In this document: one piece after another, positions 45,268 through 57,300 of the stretch
How the letters are laid out: the number at the start of each line of letters is the position of its first letter
Numbering within the stretch: the first letter of the stretch is position 1
Source of the DNA: Tubulanus polymorphus
Lineage: Eukaryota > Nemertea > Palaeonemertea > Tubulaniformes > Tubulanidae
Reading direction: 5' to 3'
NCBI RefSeq assembly: GCF_964204645.1
Contig: NC_134027.1
Coordinates: 5,878,485 to 5,942,484, forward strand
DNA: 64,000 nt
Notes under the pieces: model-generated
What the model saw: the letters and a program-made list of their open reading frames with translations, nothing else
Databases searched by the model: none
Told to the model about the DNA's origin: nothing
Position numbers and translations under genes: made by a program

Positions 45268-48022
45268 ATCTGGTTAGTTAAATGCGCTGCAGCAACGGAC
45301 ATATTTAAAAATAGATCGGCATAAGATGATAACTCAATATTCATTATAACATAGATATTCTAAACAATTTACCTCATATTCATTATGCTATCAAGTCGAT
45401 ACAGGATGGTATTTGCTGGGGTAACTCGCGACAAGGCAAACTAATCAACACAAACTATCAGCCTCTGAGTTACTCTGAATAGAAAATGAGAACGTTATTC
45501 GGGATTTTTTCAGATATTCAAATTTGAATGGAAATGTCCAATTAAGCGATATCTGCCCGACTGGAATCATTTAAGACGTCTCGGTATCAGCAGACTTGAC
45601 ATAGATATTCCTTTTTTCACGTTCAATAGGAAACCGTATCGCACTCATTAGCTGTCAACTTGAAAGTTGCTCTTTTAGTTTTAGTGGTTAATAGTTGCTG
45701 CTGCAGGCATATCTTCTCGATTGAATTATCAGTTGATGACAAGGTATGATTTACATTTAATCATTTTTGAAAACAGGACGCGCACGCTATGATTATCTTC
45801 CGCTTTCCGTTAATCTCACTTGCGGCGTATATTCTTTGTGACTAACTTCTGTGATGTTACGTAGCCACGAGGGATGGCACAATCACTCGCGAGACGGATA
45901 GTTTATATAACGAAGACATACACCATCAAACTTAGGCACCTTCCGAAATGCTTTACGATACTATTAGAACATTAACGTACATTGAAATTCCCCACCCAGA
46001 AACATCATATGAAAATAATCTAAAATGATATAATATTTCTCATATTCCGAACATGCATAGCTATTATATATGTTTTATACAGATCACGACGACACGGAAA
46101 ATGTTTTAAGTTATTCTTTTTGATTGCGCACTGTTATTAGCGGAATATTCGATCGGTGGTTGAGGAGCGCCGTATTAAAGGAGGCAGAATAGTTTTGAAT
46201 CATAAAGGGAACAATCATGTTACCTTGCTTACGGACCAAAATGACCAAAATGAGAATGAACACCATTTTAACGGTGTGATAATTCAGAATCCCAGGCTTC
46301 GACAGAATCTGGCTCTGTTCTATATACAAACCCCCTTATTAGGAATATACAGTATATGTATGCATTTATATCGTCGTACGTAATTCAACACTTTTTGCTA
46401 ATATGGGATTATTTTGAGCTCCGACGTAGAGTATTTAGTCTTATATGATTTTCTTGGGAAGTCTTTTTCGCTGGAACTGAATAGAGTCAGACCTGCTTGC
46501 TTTTCTCTCTCCAAATTGCTGTAAATGCCACAGCGTGTAGAAAATGAGCGAAACTGTAATATGAGCTTATCTATAACGATCAAGTGAAAAAAAAAGATTT
46601 AAGAAATGACTCGTCTACCCCTCGTCGGATAAATTACTGATTTAAGCCTACTGATTCGATGCATCATATATGAATATCTATCAGATATAATGAATTTATA
46701 GCAGGCTACCTCCTTCTGAATGGCAATATATTAAGACAAAATTCAAAAAGATGTTTGCTATTTCACGCGGCGGATGCAGTGAAATAACTTGATATTTTTC
46801 TCTTCCAATCTTTGATATCGTCCTATCTACAAAAACTGCGCTAAACGCGAGATGTTTCCCCCATGTGAATAATAATGCATACGATATGAACAATAGGAAA
46901 TTGTAGTCGTAAAATCGTTTCAGTTAATTAACTCTCCACAATGTGGGTATGCACGAGCACCACGAAGAGTATATGTAAAATAAACCCATCAGCTCCTAAA
47001 TAATGAATCAAGATGAATCTATGCAAATGATACTCCTTCCCATTACGAGTGTTATCGAAATCTGCTCGGAGTAGTAGCGAAAAAACGAAAAATAGTTAGT
47101 TGTAAATGTTAGTTGTAGTTACGTGGGATACATTCTATTATTCAACGATGCAAATTGAAGAAAATGTCAAAGTTCGTTTGGTCGACACATATTCGCTTTG
47201 TCTATTTATGGATTCGCCATGTTGTCAAGAACACCAATATCGTAAAGTCACCTTTTGGGGCTGGAAACAGCTAGTCACAAAACATGTCAACATACCTTTC
47301 CAGCTATGATAGCATGTAAAAAGTACGCGCATCAATGATTATTCTATTGCTGGAATAAGGCCGAAAAGAACTCTACATAGTTTAATTTAATCGTGAATGC
47401 TTAACCAAGTCCAACCCATTTGATTGGGACTTATTCAATCAAAAATTCAATCGATGCAATTTGAAAAAACATTTTAGTTTGAAATCATAAGGCTTTCCTT
47501 TCTTCGAAAATTGTGTTTATCTAGTGTAATTCCGCATGGAATTATCTTGTCCTGCGCGTAGTATCATGGTATACACTTTCTGTGATAGATCGTCCTTGGA
47601 GCGTGTTGCGTTATTTCATCAATGATAGCGATTATTTCCATCTAGAAAATGCACACAGTTGACTTCTATGACAGGGTATCATTAATCACGGCTCAATCCT
47701 CTCAGATAGTCAGGATTCAAATATCCTTGCCATTCGGTTGTCATATTGCGTATTAGTTTTGTCAACGCACAAAATGCGCAGGGTGACCAGTAACCTTTTA
47801 AATAAAGATGCCGACTAACATGAAAAATTAGTACGCGAATGTCTTTAGTAGAATTATCGATACTAGAACTGCATGAATCAGAAATATTCCGAAGTATTTA
47901 ATCATCTATGATATATTTTTCACAAAAGGAAACGAAATTTAGACAGAACATGTATTTGCGCTTGTAAAGACGTCAAAACAAAAACGTATTAAAATCTAAT
48001 TAAAAATTCTACCAGTCAGGGG

Positions 48023-48259
48023 TAATAAGATAAAATCCCACTATTTACAGATTAAAAGAATTTAAAAACAAGAATTTATTTATTAAATCTAAAATATTTA
48101 AAAGACACGACGTTTCGATCTCACCCTAGAGATCATCGTCAGGTGATGATCTCTAGGGTGAGATCGAAACGTCGTGTCTTTTAAATATTTTAGATTTAAT
48201 AAATAAATTCTTGTTTTTGAATTCTTTTAATCTGTAAATAGTGGGATTTTATCTTATTA
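48023..48259. repeat. 237-bp near-perfect palindrome
   Basis: Two arms of about 115 bases are almost exact inverted copies, with one visible mismatch and a five-base centre (GTCAG). Outer parts are AT-rich; the inner 40 bases are the CACGACGTTTCGATCTC block. A 20-bp direct repeat starting TTCTACCAGTCAGGGG lies at 48007-48026 and again at 48290-48309, so the palindrome plus about 30 bp looks like an insertion with a long target duplication. The inner block recurs in diverged form at 54297-54373. Confidence 0.85.
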
Positions 48260-51200
48260 TCCGTTCACCACGTTTGAGTGTGGTCATCGTTCTACCAGTC
48301 AGGGGTAATTCACTCGCAGTAGGAGGTATTATTCGATTTTCTAATGAGGTGAAAGAAATCATTGTTTCACGAATGTACCAGCTTGATGGTTTCATTCATT
48401 TTATGGACGACACGTAACAACTAAAAATTATGATCAATAAATTGTTTTAGATATTTATAGATCGCAAAAATCATAATTGAATCTCAAGCCAAAAAATAAC
48501 ATAAAATGTTTATCAAAATTTCTACGCAAGACAGTAATCGTTTATTTTGTTATATTTGCCGATTAAATCTAGTGCTTCATGTTTCGAAAAAGTTGGAACT
48601 ATTACGGTGCTTTTGAAAATATTCCTATTTTCCAATGATCTCTATGGATTTGTCGAGCTGAAAAATGCATTAAATACTCACCATTACGCGAAGATTTAAT
48701 CTATTTGATTCATTCCAGCTCAACCGAGTCAGATTCTATTTTCTCATGGATGTTAATCTTGATGTTATAATGATTGCTAAATCCATAGCTGAAAAAATCG
48801 GTGATTTTCAATTCTGCGACGTCGATTCTTCATTTATTTATAGTGCTTGTTCGTTCGGAAGGATAAGATGGTCTAACCGTTGTTTAATAGTCTGATTACA
48901 AGGTACACAACACGCTCACGGAGAAAAAATAACGGAATCCACGCATTCGGCTTATCGTTTAGCTGTATTCCCTAGTGGAAATCCGTGTTCTTTTTAGCCC
49001 GGCGCTCGCGAAAATAAAGCTGCTTATCAGAGAGTCGGCTTAGCTAAACATATCGAGGATCCCTGAAAAACTAAATATTTTCGTTTCACTGAAGAAATCT
49101 CACACGTCATCCATTATCAGCGCAAATTGCGAGTGTTGAGTACGAACAACTTCGCAGCCTTTAGCGCATCCGCCGCCGCTATGACATTCGCATCGACTGA
49201 AACTTGGCGCGCTGTTTGTAGTTGTAGTGTCCCCGTGACGTCATGTCTACTACGTAAAATCATCTGCCGCGACGCTAGTACGCCACAGTCAATCGCCTTG
49301 GTTTATTTGCAAAAAGAAAGCATGGGTTAGTTCCGTAAAGATTTAAACGACTGGGTTATATACCATTACTCTGTGCTTCTATTTTTGATTTGCCACTGAA
49401 CGATTCTAATCAAATCAGATTTTGTATGATAAACTCTCGCCGCTGAAATCTTCAATTAGACGATAATCGATTATTTTTTTCTGCGTTAATCATCGTTCGT
49501 AACAGTCGCCGAATTCATTTGATACAAAACAGTTGAAAGGGCATCTAATAATCTAAAACGGTCTGTAGTGTAGAAATGGTAGGAAACTTCATCCCTAAAG
49601 GAATAGTATTTTATATCCGATAGGATCAATATATGTACACTTACTTTCATCTAATCGAACAAAGCTTCGTGCTTAGAACCTATGTCATGTGCCGTTTACA
49701 ATTCAGGCTTGTTCGTGGCATACGCATTGACTCCCTAGTCTGACATTTCAAAATATGTAACAGTAAAATCAACTGGTGATGTTGTCACCCGCTGTCGTGT
49801 ATTTGTCATAATCGACAATTAACACGGTACAGATGTTTCGGAAATTCATGATTGAGTAGACCGCATAGTTTCAGCGAAAACCGATGTCAATTGAATGGAA
49901 CGAATTTATCTTCGTCCCAACAGCTGTCAAATGACATACAATGCGCAATAAAGTTGAACTTAATCGAATATGAATTTATGCTCAAAACAAAGCTCGTACT
50001 TTCTTCCGGCGCAATTTTTACATAATATCTTTTTTTAAGTACAACTTGTTTATGAAGCGGTAAAAACTGCTACAAAAATGCTTTTACATATTGATAACTA
50101 CTGCGTTATTCAAGTGGTAGTGTGTGAGTCGATGTTCACTACGTCATCAATATCGGCGATTATATATTCAGTATTGTCGATGTATTAAATATCAAAATAA
50201 TTTCATTGATCCTTAATTTATATCATTTATATCATGTTATACATTGTCGACAATGCAATGTATGAATTTTTGTAGGCGTAATTAACATTCAAGTTAGTTT
50301 TATTTGTTCTACAATAAACGTCTAGGAGTTTTAAACACCAAACTCATAATGGCTATCCGACAAAAATTCTAATTCGACCCTCAAAGTCGCCTCAATGAAG
50401 CGCATCATGTGATACATCTCTCCACACGTTTGCCATCCTTCCACGCTCATAAACGTTTCTATATATAGTCTTGTATAGGCTAATAATATGATACGGACGA
50501 AACTTATAATTGGTATGATTATCTGTCTAGTCAAATGTCACCAATAAGTCACCCAAATAGCGAAGGCGGTGAAAGAACATTTTACGTAATACGACGGGAA
50601 ACAGATTATGACGATAAGATGCAACTTCGCTGAGATTGTGACAACGTTCAATTCTAACCCGGCACCAGTTTAACAGGGTGAACATCTGTGTATCTACCGC
50701 GGCCTATTATGTTTTAACATTCGCGTAATAGATTTTTACACCGCAATAATGACAATCAGGACATCTCAGCTAACTGGTCTTTCTTGGCCGATTTTTTTTT
50801 GTAGGATACGTAAGTGTTTAATTAAGGAACCGTTTGTTGCCATCTCAGTGTTACAGCCCTGGATTCATCATTTCCATCTGCATTTAAAAATCAACACCTC
50901 TACACCATAAGTAACGTCTTAGCAGTGTTGGATTATCATTGTCTGAATAATCACTATCTGATACTATTGGATGATCTAAGTGCGCGCACAACTGGGCGAA
51001 TTCTAAGGAAAAACAATGTATATGATATCATATTTTACAAAATTATAATTGTAATTTATAATTCGTATTTCTAGATTAAATATCGGAAAATCGATGAGAA
51101 TAGGAAGATATTGTTCAATGATTCATTAGATATTCTAGTCATGTAATAAGATCACACGAAACATCGGATTTTCCATCGAAAATTCACTTCAAATCTCTCT

Positions 51201-52235
51201 TCGAATCATTGTTTTGCACACGTTTTTTGAGAGCGCAATATTTTGTATGGATAGAATGATCCGCGATTGACGTAAGTCCAAACGACAGCGCGTGTCTATA
51301 ACATATCTTAGATGGAATAGATTAATAAACAGATCAATCATCGGCGGAATGAATGCACTGGACATAGCCCGACGAACAGCTTTTTACGGGTGAAGGAGCT
51401 AAAAGCTGTTCGGTACATTGTGTAGCAAGACATTCGGAGGGATGCAGTGTCCTTGTATTGACATGGGCCGAACCATTGTACCATGGATATGTTATTAATC
51501 TATCTGCAGAATCCTTAGGGAACCAAGCATTTAGTCTTGTAGACTTTTTTTATAAGTCCACAGTTATCGTTCCGTGAACAATAAAGCCATTAACTGTGCT
51601 CTTACCATTAAAGTTCGACTCCTAACCCAGGCCCTTATTTGGGAATTTGATCACGGTTCGGAGTATCATTGAAACGTCGTGAATATGTCAATTAACCATC
51701 ACCGAAGATAGTTACTCCAGTAATTGAGATGGTGCACACTCGACCCGAATTGAATCATTCTGTTATCGGATTGTTGACACGAGTCTAATGCTATACAAGC
51801 TGAAATCAACGCAGAAATTGAAACATCAATTATTAAAGATATTTCTACACGGCAGCATCCTGACGAAAATTAAATTAATCTTTTTTTGTGCCTCCCTCAA
51901 ACAAAGTTACTTACAGAAAATCATTTTTTTATCGTGCAGAAAAATGGGCGCTGTCGAGAAAAATTATCAATTTAAACAGAAATTATTCTCTGTGTGATTT
52001 TTTTTGCACAGAAAATCATTTTCTATCAAAATGATTATGTGTCTTGGATCTACAAAAAAAGATTTCACGCTTTCGACGCTAGCAATGGATTCACTACATG
52101 AGAATTATAAAAACTAAAAATGCATTTCTGCAAATCCTGTTCTTTTTACGTACAGCAAAACAATATTTGGGGAGACTTGCATTTAAGATTATTGTACTAT
52201 AAGTTTATTTGGGTTTGTCATATTTCTGACATGAA

Positions 52236-52267
52236 TTGTCCATGTTACATATCCGTAACATGGACAA
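52236..52267. repeat. 13-bp stem hairpin
   Basis: TTGTCCATGTTAC, a six-base loop, then GTAACATGGACAA. The GGACAA unit repeats once more just after it. It lies in the putative 3' UTR of the candidate gene at 52473-53841, right after an AATAAA on the minus strand (52209-52204). Confidence 0.6.
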
Positions 52268-52472
52268 CATGGACAATTCGTTCGGGCTTAATGCTGCAAA
52301 CTTGTCACCGAGGATCAGAAAGTAATTTAGCTTGACACGTGGATCAAAACGATTTGCGACCGTCGAGTTCCCAGTAAGCAGTGGTCAATATTTTCGTGAG
52401 TAGACGAGGCCACTTTCGATGTCCTTGCTATTGTAAGCACAGTGAGCGTTAGGGCCAAATTGGCAATCTTGT

Positions 52473-53841
52473 CTAATTACGCTTAGTTCTCGGTATATCC
52501 CAGTTGGGCGTCAAGTGATGCGCAGTGAATGAGAAACAGTGGCAATATGCACTTCTCTCCACAGTAATGGACCGAATAGTCCCTCGATCGTCATCGTGCA
52601 AAAACACATTTCCCGACGCATTTTCTTTGTTACTGCAAGCATTACTGATATTACCTACAATAAACGGTCGAAATAGTGACAAATCTCCATGTGGAAGTAC
52701 ACGTGGAGGAAGAGCCATTCGTGGCGGCAGAATCTCTATATAGCAATAAGACTAGATAGGAAAATCAATTTTTGTTTTCCTGAAAGATTTTCTCTGATGG
52801 GTCATTCCAAAAACCAACTAGATGAGACATCAAATAATAGTGCTGTTCGGTGAAACGACATTAGATCCAGTAGACACGACAGTCAAAGGTTTAATTTAGT
52901 ATCTTCTTTCAAACCGTTTGGATGATAGATCTTGGTCACGAACAAAGTACAAGAAATTACATCCGCAGTAAGTTGATCTTCAAACCAGCCATGTGGTAAG
53001 CCCGCGTCGGATACAAACAATCGTCACGATGTCAAAGGTGGTCACAAAGTCGAAAGTCAAAGAATCTTCTTTCAAACAAAACAATTCGACAAATCATGCG
53101 TCCGTATTTAGCGAATTATAAAGTTTGTGCGGACATTGATGGTTATTGCTGATGCACGATGAGAAGATGAAGTCATCGACCACGAGTGAACATGGTTAAA
53201 ATGTCAGTTTTATTTACCGTAATAAACCCGTCGATGTAGAGTGATTACGTAGAGATATGAATCCGTCTAATGACTATCGTGTTGATGAGTTACGGGTCGT
53301 CAATAAACATCCTTCCCGCCGGATGCATGTTACAGTGATTTACGGGTAAGTGATTGTCGCGTGAGTGCGATGCTTGGATTATGTAAAGTAAGATTAGCGG
53401 GCCGATAAATGACGATATCTGTGCCAGCGCATATAGATGATGATGCTCGCGCGTTCAACAACATTCCTCGCACATGCATCTCCCTCGGGTGATTATCGAA
53501 AGTCGACGAGCGTCGATGACTACGGAAAACTCCGTATTCTTAATCGGAAGAAATGATCGTGGAACGACGAACGTGTACAGATTCGGTAACAATGATCCTT
53601 TTTTCTCTACGACATTGTACTTACCTGGAACAATATATGGAAAACCATCGAAGACATGGTAAGAGCCAACCACATAACCGTTAAATAGAATAGGATTAGC
53701 AGAAGTTAGACCGATAGTTATGTTAGAAAATATCATAATCAATTCGACCAAAAATGTCAGCATGATCCGCCACAAATTGTCCGCTCGATCGATTATTACC
53801 ACCATCGGTTGTACAAACATTTCCTTCTCGATGTCATTCAT
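52473..53841 (-). CDS. Candidate two-exon gene of unknown function
   Basis: I do not recognise this gene. Exon 1 (53841-53625) opens with ATG and ends in CAG|GTAAGT, a perfect donor consensus. Exon 2 (52654-52473) follows an acceptor TTTATTGTAG. The split GGT codon fits (1 + 2 bases), and the product would be 132 aa. Residues about 24-47 (WRIMLTFLVELIMIF and on) are strongly hydrophobic and could be a membrane anchor. The rest has two possible N-glycosylation sites and four cysteines. A TATAAATA lies 144 bp before the ATG, and an AATAAA about 265 bp after the stop. Two short upstream start codons precede the ATG. Against it: no known domain, and I cannot exclude extra exons or chance. Confidence 0.35.
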
Positions 53842-53984
53842 AACATCATCCCGTATTCAAAGCATACCATCTATTCCATCACTTTTATTGCTGTTTACCG
53901 TTCGAAAATGCCAGCAATTGCGCTCAGGTCACCGGAACCCGTGCAGTGTATGACCGGAAGGTATCTCGACTGGCGGCGATGCGA

Positions 53985-53992
53985 TATTTATA
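53985..53992 (-). promoter_or_regulatory. Candidate TATA box for the unknown gene
   Basis: The minus strand reads TATAAATA, 144 bp upstream of the ATG at 53841, with GC-richer sequence (CGCATCGCCGCC) directly downstream where a transcript could start. Its value depends on the gene call being right. Confidence 0.35.
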
Positions 53993-54296
53993 AACGAGAG
54001 TTTTTTAAGTACAATAAGAATAAATAAACAAATATAATACACACAGAAATTAGAATATGGTTAAAAAAATCTTGATTTTCGATTTGAAACTTGGCTGTAT
54101 ACAGGACCACAGCTGTGTGGAACAGGTGGTTGATTCTTTGAACATTTTGTACTGAAATCTGTAAGCTAGAGTAGTAGCATAGCCACACTCAAAAGTGGAG
54201 AATAGAATGTAAATGAAAAATCAAAGTTTGAAATTTGCAAAATTGCAAAAGTTTCAAAATCAAGATTTATTATTGGAAAAGCAAAAAAAAACTGAG

Positions 54297-54373
54297 GCCA
54301 CGACGTTTCGAATTCTCACTAGAGATCATTGTCAAGTGTGTAGATCTCTAGTGAGTGTTCGAAACGTCGTGCC
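54297..54373. repeat. 77-bp inverted repeat related to the 48-kb palindrome
   Basis: GGCCACGACGTTTCGAA and on is mirrored by TTCGAAACGTCGTGCC, with CTCACTAGAGATC and GATCTCTAGTGAG inside. The ACGACGTTTCGA and CTAGAGATCAT blocks match the inner part of the palindrome at 48023-48259. The copy is more diverged and shorter. Confidence 0.75.
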
Positions 54374-57300
54374 ATCGGTTTCTGATTTTAAGAATAGTAA
54401 GAATAATGAGAATCGATTGGTCTAAAGGAAGGAATGGTGGGTGATGATACTTCGGTAAAATGACTTATCATATCCGGGTATTTATCTCTCAAAGCGCATT
54501 AATTACTATCACGAGGGAGCTTAAGTAGAAAAGTGTTTTGCCGTAGCGTGTCCGATTACATCTCAAAACCATTAATAAAACATTTTCCTCGAAACTTATG
54601 CGTCTCGACGGGAAAAGAACGTGGTTGGTTATAATCGCACGTTTCCGCGTTAAAGTATCAGAAGGTGGGAGACTTCTGCTGTCTTAACGATGGAAACATA
54701 AAAAGGATATTCTAACTGTCCCTGGTTGACGCTTAGCTCAGCAGTTCGGGGGTATTTAAGAGATGCTTTATTCAACGTCTTCTGCATCAATGTCATCGCT
54801 TTCAATGACAGGGATGCAGAAAGAAGTCCGCCGCACACTAAATAATAACACATTTTGATCGTATCGAGAGTACGTGTATTCATTTCTACACTCGCTACAA
54901 TTCACTAACTAGAACTAGAACTACCGACAAATTACTGAAATTATTATTTCATATGTGCCCCTTTTCTCGAATGCACAACTCTTGGCCTACATGGGTCGAA
55001 ATGTCCATTCTAGAATACGTACTATGGACGAAATGTTCGTGGTTTGAAATGATGTCGAAGATCAATGAACAGAAAATGCACGGTAAAAGATAATGGTGAA
55101 TTCTATCACAGCTGAAATGAATGTGATGACAGTTCCGTGTGACAAGAAAATATTACCTCGTATCGGTTGAAACGAACAAAAACCTAGTCAAAGGTTTGAA
55201 GCAATTCAAAGCTGTTCGTCGATACGGCTGAAAAATCTTTTTAATTTGTATCAGTCGTGAGCTTTTCGATACAAAGCCCACCGGATTTATTCGATAACAG
55301 ACGCTTCTTTTGCGTGCTGGAATTAGGCAAGTGCATCTGTGACATTTAGAACAGCCGCAGTTTTCGACTTTTTTAATATCATGTGCAAAATTCCAACATG
55401 TCGTTTCACGAATGCGTGTATATTTAGTATTAACGCTAAATAGATTCGCCGAAAAAGTTGATCATTTTGATGCGTTTATCCAACATGTCCCAGCAGCAGA
55501 TATCATTGTTTTAATCTCCTCTTGTATTCCTTTGACAGCTCCATTTTTCTCAACGAACAAACAGAGAGCAGTCGATACGAAACACAATTGAATATTCTCT
55601 CCCCTTGCCCGTGTATGATGTGGTTGTTCTATTAGCAGCTACGAAAACATAAATAACCGTTAACAAGCAAAACATCTTGTAGGCTTGGAGGAGATTTTTC
55701 ATTGAGAGAAAAATTAGTAGTTGCTAATATTCTGTCGGATATCAATTTATAGAACTGACGATAACAGACTCTTAGAAAACACATCAAAAAGGGCCCTGCA
55801 TGTCGGGACCGAGCTAAACCATAACAGATTAAGTATTTTATGATAATGTTCCCCCGCCAAATTATTGATGTCAGCCTCGCGGGGCATACGAGTTTCGATA
55901 GAACTGCCGTCGTTTTATAGTGTCTAGCCTTTAGGGATCGTCCGTGAAAATTGTATTTCGATGAACAGGTCGCGAAGAACCTGTGAAAATGGATATCAAG
56001 GAAAGTGGTACTGACTTAATCAAAAAATAACAAAGCGACCGTATTTTCTTCGTATGTCTAGGACTTTGGGCATTGAGGAACCAATTTTCTGTGTCTGCCT
56101 CGATAAATCAATCATCGATATTCTATCAGTAAATTGAATTTCTACGCGAAATTGAAATTATGCACTTCACGATCCGCCGTTAATATTTTTAAAAGCCGAG
56201 ACTTGTTCTGGCGATTATCTCACAAGGTGGAATCGGCGTTTAACTTCGAGGGATGAATCGGTAGTTTAGACTGTGATAAAAAATGAAGTCGGTAATTCCT
56301 TGGGCAAAAATGGAGACGTATCATGACTTAAAATTCATACTTGTAACAGTGTTCAAGTTCATATTGAAGATTGAATGAATTAATGTTTTGTTGAATATTT
56401 CGTATCTGATCGAAAGGCGTTACGGCGTGCGTATAAGCCCGTCGATAAAATGCATTAAAGAAAAAAGAAAAAATATCTAATTCTGACAGACGACCAAGGG
56501 CATTTATCCCGTAACTGAGTTCACATGCGTTCATCCATTTATTAATGATTTATTCGTTACAATATTCTTGGAAATAAGTAGCCATTTTCGCGGTAAGTTG
56601 ATAATAAGAATGATAAGAAGAAATGGTGCCTTGCACATGATGAAGAGAAGTCTGGCCATCATATTAAAGTACTGTTTTAGTGTGGAGTGAGTGAGAAATA
56701 ACCAACAAGAGACAGCACAATAGCGCGTGACTTGAATTCCAACATGGGATATTTTCAGACTTATCACAACCGGCAGAATTCTGACAGATATTACATAACC
56801 TACTTGATTAAGATCGTGCTGATCGACATTCAAAGAGTAGAAAATATTGAATATTTCGGATACATATAATACATCAAACTTGATTAATGAAATGTAAATA
56901 CATTTATATATAGAATTGGAAAACATTCTTGAGATATAAAGATCACAGAGACGGTAAAATCGCTATAGTGTTCTATCCAGGTTGATACGTTTCGGTATGA
57001 AAGGTTTCCTGACTTCCTCGCACACCGTGATATTTCTATACGCGGTGTTCGGTTTCCAATTAAGTCGGTTATTTACAGTAAGGGGTGTTGTGCGTCGATA
57101 GATTTCACATTAACAATGAACCAACATCGGTTATCTCAGGCCTGTCAATATTTCATACGATATAATCTAAGATCAACACGATCAAATATCTTGAAAACAA
57201 ATTTATCTGGAATATTCTGCCAGATAGACCCACGCAAAAACAAATATTATTTCTCGTGTAATGGGAATATATGATTCACAAAATGAATTTTATTAATGAA

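Larger units (their letters stand above)
34503..52472. other. 18-kb gene-poor region
   Basis: I find no coding gene I can support. Longer frames (36916-37269, 39218-39640, 41119-41394, 37374-37700) lack domains and splice structure. What I do see: a 16-bp hairpin at 34644-34681 with related motifs near 38337-38368, a GC-richer patch with a CRE site at 39350-39650, a second CRE patch at 49130-49290, a MITE-like foldback at 45063-45267, a large palindrome at 48023-48259 and a 13-bp hairpin at 52236-52267. The stretch near 34.5-40 kb would hold the receptor promoter and any 5' non-coding exons. Confidence 0.5.

Noticed and set aside
54650-54883. 77-codon minus-strand frame with a signal-like start
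   Set aside because: No processing sites, no neighbouring exon, no conserved feature; could be chance.
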